In this document: in pieces, positions 31,080-42,389 of the stretch
Position numbering within the stretch: position 1 is the stretch's first letter
How the letters are laid out: each line of letters begins with the position of its first letter
Source: Galerina marginata
Lineage: Eukaryota > Basidiomycota > Agaricomycetes > Agaricales > Galerinaceae
DNA length: 64,000 bases
Reading direction: 5' to 3'
NCBI GenBank assembly: GCA_023014335.1
Contig: JAECYW010000025.1
Span: 186,001 to 250,000, forward strand
Made by a program: the position numbers and the translations under genes
Notes under the pieces: model-generated
The model's input: the letters and a program-made list of their open reading frames with translations, nothing else
The model's database searches: none
Told to the model about the DNA's origin: nothing

Positions 31080-33763
31080 CGTGAGAAAACCAATGCGTCA
31101 CCATCAAATTTCTTCCCTTCCCCCTTCCCCCTTCCCCCATCGCCTGCCGCCATGACTACCACTGCCACCTAGGCCTAGGCCCATCCAACATTTTAGTTAG
31201 CTCTCGCTACTTAGCGCTTCAATATTTGGCGCATAACGAACTCGCTGTCAACGTTAGCTACCCTTATCTAGCTCAATTCACGGTGCGGGACTCACTTCTT
31301 CCTCCCAGTCTCTAGCTAACGATTCTGGTTTTAGAGGCGAACATGTTTTTAGCTAGTCTGAACTTTGAAGGAAGAGTGATTTTACCGAATAAGTTTTGGG
31401 TACTGTCAGCACCAGCACTGGCGTTTGCCCACCCAGCTCGGGCAGCGGCTTTGTGCTTGTCCCTGGTACTCAGGTAAGAGTCATATTTTCGACGTATTTG
31501 CCGGATAATACCCTTGCTGGTAGATAAAACGTTGGCATATCTGGCTCTTGGTCCGTCCTGCACTCTGCTGGCCCTCTTCTCGCTGTACTTGAAGCAGGCG
31601 ACGAAGAAGAAAAATCGAGTGTTGTGCTTCGGCTTCTGCCCTCCCCCACCCGTCTCAACTCATCGTGTCATCGCATCCTTTGTTGAAGATACCGCTGCTT
31701 TGCAGCCCTATGTTCCTATCTACCTCTCCTGCTTCATGGAAATAAGTCGTTCAGCAACGGAATCTTGAACGGCTACTCCTCCTACTACTACTCTTCTTCC
31801 TGCCTTCTACCTGTACCTGTACCTGTACCCTACCCCCCGCCCACCGACCTTAGGTCTCAACAGCTCTCTGTCGTACATCCTCCTTGTCCCGGTTCTCATT
31901 TTTGGGAATCACTGCCATCGACATGTCAGCCGACCCAGCCTACCCGACAAATCGAAGGCTGGAAGATAGTTATGAGTGCCGGCAGGAGGGGCGGGTCGTG
32001 GTCGGGACAGATAGGGCGCACATCGTACGAATCGGAGGTACGGATGGAGAAACTACGACGAACTTCCTATGGAGAGAACACGAGCCATGGAGAAATACGG
32101 AAGATAGTACCCAGCTCAAGAAACATTCACTTTCGTTTGTCTTGCATGTTCGATTCCTTCAACCTCTGCTCACTCCCTGCCACAGCCTGTGATTCACTCG
32201 TTTTGCCCTCAAAGTTTCGAGTTCCGATTGCGATGCCCGCACAACCTCAACCTCGACTGTGCGGACCATTCGAATTGTGGGCGCTGAACCGCGACGCTGG
32301 TGCCTGAGCTGCTGGCAACAGGTACGACAAATAAAAGAAGGAAGAGGAGGTGGAGGAGATCATTGGAAGCCGCTCCTGGCGCGGCTCCCGCCAGCTCAAA
32401 TCGATATCTTTACCATCGCTACGCAGAGATGGCCCATCCTTTCCCTCCGAGCTTCAATTTCGAACTTAACGTCAACCTTACTCAGCTCACCCACCTGCGC
32501 TGTCGATAGTTTGGGTTCAGTTGCCCTTTTTGGTGCGCTTGTTTCTCTATAGTGCATATCAGGGACTCATATCTACACCCGTCTTCAACCGCCTTCAGCT
32601 TCAGCTGCTGTTTTCTGCGGCGCAGGCCTGGCTATCGATCTGCTGAACGGCCTGTCATCCTTTCGACTCGCCTCGTTCTCCTCAATCCGTCAAGGCCGCC
32701 ATCGGGTTGTGGCTGCCAGCCGGCTTGATGAGCTGTTCTTATTTTGATTCCTGCCCTTTTTCCCTTGGACTTTGGGGATATATGCGTCGTCCTGCTACTC
32801 CAGAAACCGTGCTCCTCCTGTGAGGTTTTCAAATTCTCGATTTCTCGACCCTAGCGCACTTTGGTGTCGGTTTCGATCTGGTTTTCAATTCTCCCACATC
32901 AACCTCGAAAGGTAGTTCTCAGTGTCCTGCCGTCGATGGTGGATGACCTGTGCTGGATTATGAGATCGCGATTCCAGTAAGTCGCGGATCAGTCAGGGCG
33001 CACAGGTACCACTACTCCTCATTACTCAAGATTGGTGCTTGTCCCATTGCCTGTGGAACGGCGACGGATGTCGTTCAATCCGTGCCAAAGAAACTTGGTA
33101 AGATATCCTGTAACTTTACGTTTCATCTTCTTCGTTAATTGACGATTTCTGCTTATAGGCTCAGAGATTGTAACCGCGATGATAAATGCGCCGTCATCAA
33201 TTCTTGAATGTCGAACAGGACTCACCCTATCAATTTCATAAGTGAGGTGAGTGTTAACCGGCATGGTCCGATAAACGCAAGTCAATTCTTCTCATTTGTA
33301 GTTCGTAAATGTGAATAGGGAACCCAAGCAAGTGAAGTCGAGCTGCCACACACCCAAGTCAAACAGTCCGCCGAGGAATCGGACGCTCCTCCCAACTGGA
33401 TGAGCTTGGTTCAACCGACCACCTTGCTCGCTGATGTTCCTGTATCGCAGGACATTTACTGTAGTTTAGGCATAAAACTGAGGTACTCGCTTACTATAAG
33501 TTAGTATATGGCTGTCAATAATGGTATAAATTTTCCTCGTTGCTCGTAGCACCTGGGCTGCATATGCGTATGTGTTGGGGTCGGTGAATAATTAAGTCGT
33601 CCCAAAGTCGTCCCAAAGAGTGCTTTTTCAGTTGATGGCAACGTGTTTGATGCGTGTACTGAAAAGAGATGGCGGCTGTGAGGTGCAGTTTTCACGATTT
33701 CTTGGTTCATAATCCTCACAACAATCACACTGCCTTCATAGACCATTCATCTTTGTATTCTCT
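31080..33763. repeat. Leader copy 2 of the segmental duplication
   Basis: It starts with the GTGAGAAAAC...CATCAAATTTCTT block and carries the TTTAGAGGCGAA block (31332), the splice-like block at about 31430-31530, a peptide-coding block LYLKQATKKKN (31590) and an FELW block at 32268. The final 180 bp (GTGTTTGATGCGTG...CTTCATAGACC) are shared with the other two F-box upstream regions. Frames are broken. Confidence 0.6.
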
Positions 33764-35356
33764 ATGACGGACCTGAAAACCACGGAGTCTCTGGGTTTAT
33801 CATCTTGTCGCCCACTTTCTCAGCAGAACGGCAAGAATCGCAACAATAACTCCAGCGCTAAACCACCGATTCTCAACCTTCACAACGATATCTTATGGTG
33901 GATTTTCTGGTTGAACGCAGATATGGAGGACGAAGCCGAGGAAGAAGACGCGATAGCAGCAATTGATACGCTCCGCTATAGCTCTCAAGTCTGTTCAGTG
34001 TGGCGCCAAGTCATTCTGTCGTTTTCATCACTCTGGGGTCAGGTTATCAACCTTTCCCATCTTGAGCACGACGATTGGAGGGAAGAGGTCCTACACAGGA
34101 CGGGTAGGTCACTGCTTTCTGTGTTATGGGTTTATCCAGGTGCAGGGCGTCTCTCCGAGAACCTCGCCGCAGAAATTCTCAGAAGCCATTGGAATAGGAT
34201 CCGATGGCTTGAACTCGATTTCACGAGCATTCGGTGGAGGTATAACTTCAACATTGCGCAGTTCTGGGAGATTTTTCAGCGTCCATCCGAAGTCCTTGAG
34301 GCCTTTCGGGTTTTCTTTCACCGCAAGGATCGAAACCCATCAAGCATTATTTCTCCCTCCGACTTCGTCGTCTTCAATAACCTCGCCCCTGCCTTGCGTG
34401 TATTTTTTGCTCCAAACATCAAGTTCAAACTGGAGGCTCCTTGGCTGGGAAACATTCGATTCCTTGCCCTGAATGGCCAGGTATCTGCCTATGATGTAAT
34501 CCAAGCAATCCCCCACATGCCGCTTCTTGAATGCTTAACCGATGAAACTTCTGCGATTGCCAGCACCGGAGATCCACGTCATGCACTCTTCTCGCTACCA
34601 CAAATCACGGCACCGTCCATAAAAGAAATCATACTTTTGTCATATATGGATATGGGCCGGTATATGGACTTCCTCGCTCAAATAAAACCAGCTGCGGGAT
34701 GCTACCTGACTTTTAGTCACACTGGCCCCACTCCCGACGCCAGAACGTTGACCCTGGCCAATGAAGTTCTGTACACCTACTCCAGGTGTTGTGATTTCCC
34801 GACTGCAAACTACATTTCCCTCGATTTGGATGACGATCACTTCAACGTCGAAGTCCAAGTCCCTGGCAAAGGGCAATTTTGTTTCGAAATTAGACCCCAC
34901 CAAGCATTCCGATGCGATGTAGTTAAGGCCCTTTTTGCAGCCTTACCTTCCGTTGAATTTCAAGAGCTGGCCGTTAGTCCCGAAACTTTGGACTTTCTGC
35001 TCGATCTCCCCAGTGACATCCTGGCCCTTTCCTTTCCAGTCCTCCACACAGTTGAAATCACTCGTTACCTAATGGACGAAGAATTATCGACCATCAAACA
35101 ATTTCTCACATCACGAATTTCGATAGGCCGGCCAGTCGGTGTCATTTCTATTCCAATCGATCTCAATTGCTACAGAGACTCGGATTTACGATCCCTGGAA
35201 GAACTTACCGGTCTCAAAATAATACTCCAATACCGAGGCAAAAAACACGAACATACATGCGGAAACGGCTGCGTCGAGGACCTTCTGATTCCGTGTACTA
35301 GACGTCAATGGGAATCGGACTCGTCTTCTTCAAGGAGCTCGTCCGAAGGCTTATGA
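33764..35356 (+). CDS. F-box protein, paralogue 2 (internal deletion)
   Basis: Intronless frame of 530 codons, colinear with paralogue 1 through the F-box (residues 36-93; LHNDILWWIFWLN, CSVWRQVILSFSSLWGQVI) and the substrate region. Around residue 396 it jumps from FQEL straight to AVSPETL. Paralogue 1 has about 32 more residues between these points, so an in-frame deletion has occurred. The C terminus is longer and ends in an acidic, Ser-rich tail (DSSSSRSSSEGL). Preserved reading frame after deletion suggests it may still be translated. Predicted role: Skp1-binding adaptor of an SCF ubiquitin ligase. Confidence 0.86.
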   Translation: MTDLKTTESLGLSSCRPLSQQNGKNRNNNSSAKPPILNLHNDILWWIFWLNADMEDEAEEEDAIAAIDTLRYSSQVCSVWRQVILSFSSLWGQVINLSHLEHDDWREEVLHRTGRSLLSVLWVYPGAGRLSENLAAEILRSHWNRIRWLELDFTSIRWRYNFNIAQFWEIFQRPSEVLEAFRVFFHRKDRNPSSIISPSDFVVFNNLAPALRVFFAPNIKFKLEAPWLGNIRFLALNGQVSAYDVIQAIPHMPLLECLTDETSAIASTGDPRHALFSLPQITAPSIKEIILLSYMDMGRYMDFLAQIKPAAGCYLTFSHTGPTPDARTLTLANEVLYTYSRCCDFPTANYISLDLDDDHFNVEVQVPGKGQFCFEIRPHQAFRCDVVKALFAALPSVEFQELAVSPETLDFLLDLPSDILALSFPVLHTVEITRYLMDEELSTIKQFLTSRISIGRPVGVISIPIDLNCYRDSDLRSLEELTGLKIILQYRGKKHEHTCGNGCVEDLLIPCTRRQWESDSSSSRSSSEGL

Positions 35357-36189
35357 TTCACGCTCGCTCAATAGGTCTCTATTCCTCCAACGGATGATTA
35401 TTAGTAAATTGTGCTTCAGATTAGTAGCCTTCGAAAGCTTGCAGCGTCAATAGAATCGAATGTCGCTCTTATTCAATTTATAATGGTTCAGCGCCGGTTA
35501 GAACTGACAGTAGCAAATTATTTGGCGCATAATAGTGTTGGAAAGTTTCGCCCCATAGCCCTCTCTAAGGTGTCCGTTTAAAGGCTAAAGTGGCCAGCCA
35601 GTTGCAACAGGCGTGAGTTTTCGCTGTCATCTGCACAAATATAAGGTTTTATAACAGAAGGTTCCTGTATCAACCAGTGAGTAAGCGAAGAATTGCTGAC
35701 CTACGAAGTTCGTGAATAAGCGCCTGTCTAATTTGGCGCCGGCAAATGATTGGCTCGGAGATTGGATCGGGCATCAATTTATCCCAACGCCAGGCTACCC
35801 CACATTTGCCGGTGTACTTACTTAGCGTCAGTGGAGAGCCCACTTGGGTGCCAATGAGTGAGTTGTGCGTGCAACTTGTGTGTCGCTGCCTGCTTGTGCG
35901 TAGCGGTGCGTAAGCAGATGTACACATTTCGTGGTGATGCGTGTCAAAGTCCCGAGCACGCGTGACGACTGCATGCATCACTGATTCAGTACAAAGAGTC
36001 GGTATTATCTTTTTACATCAGCCTAATACGTTTTAGAGCATAGTAAAACTGAGCTTAAAGGCTTTACCGCACTAGCTAGACTTCGAGGACTCAGATCTTT
36101 GAGATAGGTACTTCTGGTCATTCTGAGGTCGCAGCCTTGAAAAAATAATTTCTGGGGGTTTGGACAAACATCTAAAAGTCATTGAATTT
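35357..36189. other. Intergenic sequence matching the 25.0-25.3 kb block
   Basis: No gene. From about 35,750 to 36,270 the sequence follows 25,015-25,390 closely, including GGCTTTACCGCACT and TTTGTGCATTGACCTTTCA. A frame at 35670-35981 (-) is open but unfamiliar. Confidence 0.5.
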
Positions 36190-39100
36190 CGTTTTGTGCC
36201 GCTTTATCATTCCACGCAGTTTGTGCATTGACCTTTCAAGCGTCGCGCTCACCTTCAGCGGAGTTTTAATATGCCTTGAACGTCGGTCCAGGCCTCAGTT
36301 TAAAAGTTATCCTCTTGCTGTGGATACACAAAATCATTTAAGTACATTAATATAGTATCGGTCAAAATTAAGAGAAGTGAATTTATCACGACAATTTTAG
36401 GCAATATTGTCAGGATCGTGCATACTCGTAGTACCATGCAGATCGCGATAAGTAAGCAAGACGCTTTTGAATGCTCAGTGGGTTTGTCTAGATTTAATTT
36501 AAGCCAGCAGCCTTCTTGACTTAGTAAAAGTTGTAAGAGTACATAGCCTCATTTTTGACATTGGATCAGAAGGACGTGTCTGGTGGCAAGAGAGAGTCGA
36601 GACTACGAAGGTTTACCGTACTTGGTGGTGATCCTATAGTAAGTTGACGATGATTCAGAACTTGAAATAAGAAAGATGGATGGAGGTCAGTGTCAATCCA
36701 ATAGAATATTCGGTGCATGAATTTTAAGCGGAGGATATTGGTGTAGGAGACGGCGAGTCGGAGTAGGGAGGAGAAGAAAAAGAATCGCGGATAAGCAGTG
36801 TGACCCCGTGCGAAAACTCTTCCGTCACCATCAAATTTCTTTCTTCCCTTTCCCCCATGTCGCTGCCTGCATTGCTCCCAGCTTACCATCGCCTCCAGGC
36901 CCTTCGGACTCTCTTCTTAGCTCTTCGATACCTGGTGCATGTCGCCTGTTCTCGGTATTAACGTTGGCCCGTCCGATCTAGGTCACCTCACGGTGAAGAA
37001 CTCGGATCCTCCTCTCAGTCGTTATCTAACGCACCCTCTTGTTTTATAGGCGATCATTCGCGTTGCTTTCAAGTCTGGAGTGAGAGAAGTGTTATCAAAC
37101 GAGTTCGTTGTCTTTCCAGCGCCAGCGCCGGCGTTTTTTCATCCTTGACGGTCAGCAACCTTGCGCTTTTTCGAGGTAGGTGTCGAATTCTCGACTTATT
37201 CGCAGGCTGATAATTGTTGCTGGCAGGTCAACATCACCGTATCTGACTTGTGGTCTGTCGTTCGTTCTTTTGGGATAGCCGTGCTGTACCGGCCTTTCTT
37301 TGGTTGTACATGAAGCGGAAGAAGAAGACGGCAGTGTTATTCTCGCCACGCTATCGTACATACCAGATGCTCGTACCCACTGATGTTACACGACCGTCGC
37401 GTCTACTTCAAGTTCGGAGAGGCGTCGACGTCATCGATGTCCACCCACCTTCACCATCGTGTCATCGCGCCCATCGTCGAAGACCAAGCCGGCTCCCAAA
37501 ACCGACGTTACCCTGCCGCGTGCCTGCAGCCATATCGTCCTCCATTCACCCTCTTCCTTTATGACCTCGCCATTCCGTTTTCGCTCGCTGTCCGCCACCC
37601 TTATTATAATTCACTGGCATTGTTTGTTTTCCCGCGAAGCAAATATTGACTACTCCAGTTCATGGACAACGACTCACGGGCACAGTATTGGAACCCGTAT
37701 GGGGCTGACACATGCCCCTCCCTCCATAGAGCTCGGGCTAGACGAGCTTGGTGGTTGAGCTGGATCTCCTAGCTGTACCGAATGAGTTTTGTGTGTGGTC
37801 AGCACCGCGCTGGCGTTTTCTAGCCTCGACGGTCAGCAGCTTCGCGCTTTTCCGAGGTATGAATTGTTTTTTTTCGATGTTTTCGCAGGCTTAAATCGTT
37901 GCTGGTAGATGCGATTTACTGAGATATCGATACTGTTGTACTTGATTCGCTGGCATCACCTGCGTTCTGGTGATGCACATGTCGACTGCCCCAATAACCC
38001 GACAATCGGGGCGCGGTACTGGAACCCATCCAGGCATCCACATGCCCCTCCTCTGGAGCGCGGAATGGACGAGCTTGATGATTGAGCTGGCTGTATGCGG
38101 CGAGAGGTGGTGGAGAATGAAGCACACCGAGCCATCAACTTCGACTTCCCGCAGCTTCCTACCTAGCAACACCGCCGTCGCACGAATCGTAGCAAGGAGC
38201 AGGAGGTCGTCAGCTAGCTTAAGCACCCTCCGCTGGCTGCCCCACTTCATCGATCATCTTCTAGATTCTTTCTCCCCCGTCGATCGTGAGACGTGTTCGC
38301 CCTAGCAGCAGCACCAAGCAACAAACACTTTCATCTACTGAACGCGAACGTTCAACGACGACTCGTTTTCCTGAATTCCACCCTAACCCCCTCCGCCCGC
38401 AACTTCAGCGCTCAACTGCTGCCAGTCGTACACCCGCCCTCGTCCTCGTCCTCATCTCCTCTTCTCTGCTGATGACGTGTCAGCCGGCCCGGCCCCCCCT
38501 GACAAAAACACAGATTATGGATTTTGGACAGGTCCCTGCCTTGTGGTCGGGCAACTGCGCTCGCGCCTCCTTGAGTTTATGCGGGTACACCGGACCCGAT
38601 GAGATCGCGGCTTAGCTGGTGCTGGTGCTGGTGACGTGAAGGCGGCGGGCTGCGTTGGGATGAAAGATGCTTCAAGTTATGCTGGGGCGGGGCGGGGGAA
38701 GGACGAGGAGAGCAGCTTGGCTAGGCTTCTCGCTGAGAACTCGGGCGATGGAGAGCCATCGAAGAGCACCGGACTCAAGGACCGTCTGTTCGTTCATCAC
38801 CCAAAAACACACCCACTTCGCTCTTGGCAAACGTCTTCAACGTCTGCGATCGCCCACACCCACACAGCAAGCAGGCGATGGCGATGAGCTCGTATTTTTG
38901 TTTGCCCGCGCCCTGGTTGTGTGTAGGATCGATTAGGATTGGCCAGTTTAACCTCCAGTCTTCAACGTTTTGGATACGATGGCAGCTAGCTCGGTCTCAA
39001 CTGGTGCGGGGCAGACGTCGTTCGAGCTGTGGGGACTGAAATGCGCTGCTGGATCTGGAGCTCACGCTTCCCGGCGACGAGCACGACCATGAGAAGCGAG

Positions 39101-40437
39101 GGAGAAGGAAAAACCGGGAAACATCTCGACCGCTCTCGGTACAGCTGCCCCCAGCTAGTCTCCTCGCCATTGCCCATCCCCGTGTGGAGAAGGTTTATCT
39201 TTCTCTTCCGACCTTCAACTTGAAGCGTCAACGATGATCTCGTCCAACTCGCGCACCTGCACCGTTGACTGTGGGTTCAGCGCGCAGGTGTCCTCCAACG
39301 TTGGAGGTGTCAGCGCCTTCCGTTTGGTTGAGAATTTTCGTCCTGCTACTCGACTCGCCCGTCTGCCATGCACCTACGCCCAGCCTCGACTTTGCTCGGA
39401 ATTCTGTTGACTGCCCCATTGTCAACATTGCGCGAGCGCTCGACGGTGGGCACATCATCAACACGCGTCCGCCGAGGTCGCAGTCGATGTCTGGTACGAT
39501 GGTTATGCCCGCCCAACCTCGACTGACGCTGGGCTGCCATTCGAGCTGTGGACTGTGGCACTAGAGCAGGAGCTACTATGTGACGGGCACGTTGAGGGAA
39601 AGGGGGCGGAGAAGGAGATGCCAGCTCTTCTCTTCGCCCCCCACCTGCCCCATCGATTGTGCGCATTTCAGCGGGTGGATGTCGTCCGACGTTGGCGGTG
39701 TCCGCCCCCTCCGCCCCCTGTGATCGAATATGCCCATCATAGCCCTGATAAGCGGGACCAGTGGCAATTGGGCTTGTGCGTCCTGCACAATCGATTCGTC
39801 TTTCAGAGCCTATTCCTTCATCGATTCCTCGGCGTGCCTGATCATGATCACCGCCTGTACAGCATATGATGGAATTTTTCAAACTCCAAGCCCTCGTTAT
39901 CTGTGATTTCTTTTCGTCGTCGTCCTCCTGTCCGTCTCTAGAAGCGTCACCCGCACGCTGTTAGGTCGAAATTTAGGATGTGCATTTTCGGACTGTGGTG
40001 CAGCCGGGCTGCCGTTGGACTTCGAAGGTTATACGCGTGTTCTCCTGCTAGTTACCTTGTCTCTCCTCTAATATTTCTTTCGAATATTCTACTCCTCTGG
40101 TGTGTTTTCAATGGGGATTTCGAAATGTCAACTCTTGTTCCTGTGTCGGACGTTTACTGTAATTCAAACATACGATTAAGGTGCTCGTTTACTCTGAGAT
40201 AGTATAGTAAACTCCATGTCAATAATAGAACAAAATTTCCTTGTTGCTCGTATCACACGTACTGCGTATGAATCTATCGAAAGTTCAAAGTTGTTGGTGG
40301 TACTCAAGTCGCGTGTTTGATGCCTGTACTAAAAAGGGATGGCTGTGCCTGAGGTCGGCAGTTTTCACGATTTTTTGGTTCATTTTCCTTACAACAATAC
40401 TGCCTTCATAGACGACGTGCTCGACATCGTACTCTCT
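36190..40437. repeat. Leader copy 3 of the segmental duplication (expanded)
   Basis: The longest leader copy. It contains two splice-like blocks (37130-37235 and 37810-37905), so it has an internal duplication. It also has a block coding for LWLYMKRKKK (37300), FELW blocks at 39013 and 39537, and the minus-strand block GRKLREVEVDG (near 38140) shared with 20.9 kb. Numerous GC-rich open frames overlap on both strands; none is continuous across the homologous blocks. Confidence 0.55.
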
Positions 40438-41529
40438 ATGACAGAACTGAAAACTACGGACTTTCTGGGTTTACCGCCCTCTTGTACCCCTCTTTCTCAG
40501 CAGACCGGACAAAACTACGACTATATCTCGAGCCCAAACTTGAAACCAGCGATTAACAACCTCCACAATGATCTACTATGGTGGATTTTCTGGCTGAATG
40601 CAGATATGAAGGACGAAACTGAGGACGAAGATCCAGATCATGCAATTCTAGCAATAGATACGCTCCGGTATAGTTCTCAAGTCTGTTCCAGATGGCGAAA
40701 GATTATCCTGTCGTTTTCATCGCTCTGGGGTCAGGTTATCAACCTTTCCTATCTCGAGCACGATGAATGGAGAGCAGAAGTCCTACGAAGGACGGGAAGG
40801 TCATTCCTTTCTGTGTTTTGGCTTCGTGAAGGCCTACAAGACCTCTCAGAGAAATTTATCGCAGAAATTTTCGAACCTAATTGGGATAGAATTCGATGGC
40901 TGGAACTCAATTTCACAAACTCTGATTTACTGGACAACGTCAGCATGTTACCATTCTGGAAGACTTTCCAGCGCCCATCAGAGGTTCTCGAAATCTTTCG
41001 GGTTTTCTTCGAACATAGGGATCGAAAATATTTACCCATTCTTCCTCCCCCCGACTTCGTACTCTTCAGCAACCTCGCTCCTGCATTACGTGCATTTGCT
41101 GCTCCAAGCATCACGTTCAACCCCGACGCTCCATGGCTAACGACCATTCGATCACTTACCCTAAGTCGCCAGGTATCTGCCTGTGATGTCCTTCGAGCAA
41201 TCGCACACATGCCGCTTCTTGAACGCCTGACAGACGAGTCTGCAATCGTCTGCACTGGAGTTGCACTCCACGCGCTGCCACAAATCACAGCCCCTTCCAT
41301 CAAAGAAATCACGCTTCAGTCGTATTGGAATATGGGCCCGTATATGTCTTTCCTCACTCGAATAACACCAGGTGCCGGGTGTTACCTGACTTTTTGTCAC
41401 AATGGCTCACTACCCAGTGCCAAAATGTTGACCTTGGCCAATGAAGTTTTGTACAGATACTCCAGGTGTTGTGATCTCCCGAGCGCAAGCGACATTTCCC
41501 TCGAATTCCATCAACCACTCTTCTCCTAG
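40438..41529 (+). pseudogene. F-box protein, paralogue 3 (C-terminally truncated)
   Basis: A frame of 363 codons from the conserved Met (MTELK). The F-box region is intact (LHNDLLWWIFWLN, CSRWRKIILSFSSLWGQVI). Homology to paralogue 1 stops abruptly at ISLEFH near 41510, then four new codons lead to TAG TAG. About 170 residues of the substrate region are missing, and the DNA after this point has no similarity to the paralogues, so the loss is a rearrangement breakpoint rather than a point mutation. It might still give an F-box fragment able to bind Skp1. Confidence 0.75.
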
Positions 41530-42389
41530 TAGTCCGATGTACAATATCTGGGTCTGAGTTTACGTTAGAGGCCTAATTGTTTGGCAAGTCAAGAGTTAGT
41601 CTATGCTGTTGTTTGTATCTTCATGATGTCCCGTTGGCCGTGACGAAAATGGGTATGAGAGGAAGATAAAAAAGACGGCGCCCACTACATATCGCGTAGA
41701 AAATTGATAAACGATAGGCCTTTTAAATTGTGCTTAGTCAAGCGTAGTTAGTTCCTATAGTTTGAAGATTTCGGGAGTTAAGAAACTTTAGTCGCTGGAC
41801 TATTCTATTATGCCGACTCGGGTCTGAACCTAGTATTCTTTGTGCGACGTGTATTGGACGTGTACGTTCTGCACGTCTAAGATCTATCTAATTATACCGC
41901 ATTCCGGACTAACCCACATTTGTATCCGTCGGCCTAGCCATAACAACTCAGCATTCTTACCGCCTAGCCCGCGTTTGGAAAGCATGAACCACCCTAAGCC
42001 GAGCTCGAGCGGGATCGCTAAGACGCCGACGCTGACTCAAACCGTGGGAATTTCTTCGTTAGGACTTGGAGGAGGCATTTTCGAGAATGCCTCTTTCAAA
42101 AGCCCAAACGAATATTCCCCCAGCGGATCAATATTTAGAATGACGTTCCAGAAAATAGATTTGGCGCTGTCGGTATGTGTTTATTCCACTTCCCCGCCCA
42201 GGATCGCCTTACCTTTGGCTGCAAAGTACTCACGGCGGACTCGATGGTTATAGGGTTACTAGATACCGTACATTCAAATTCAATGGAATGTTTTATGCTT
42301 TAATTTTAAGGGGAAGTACCGCGTGCAAGTGGGAGACGACGAGTACATAGGGAAGAGACAAAGGGAAATCTTGGGTAAGATGTACGGCC
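41530..42389. other. No gene recognised
   Basis: Sequence unlike the downstream regions of the other F-box copies. An open frame at 41840-42253 (+) contains a Ser/Pro/Gly-rich stretch but has no support. Confidence 0.4.
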
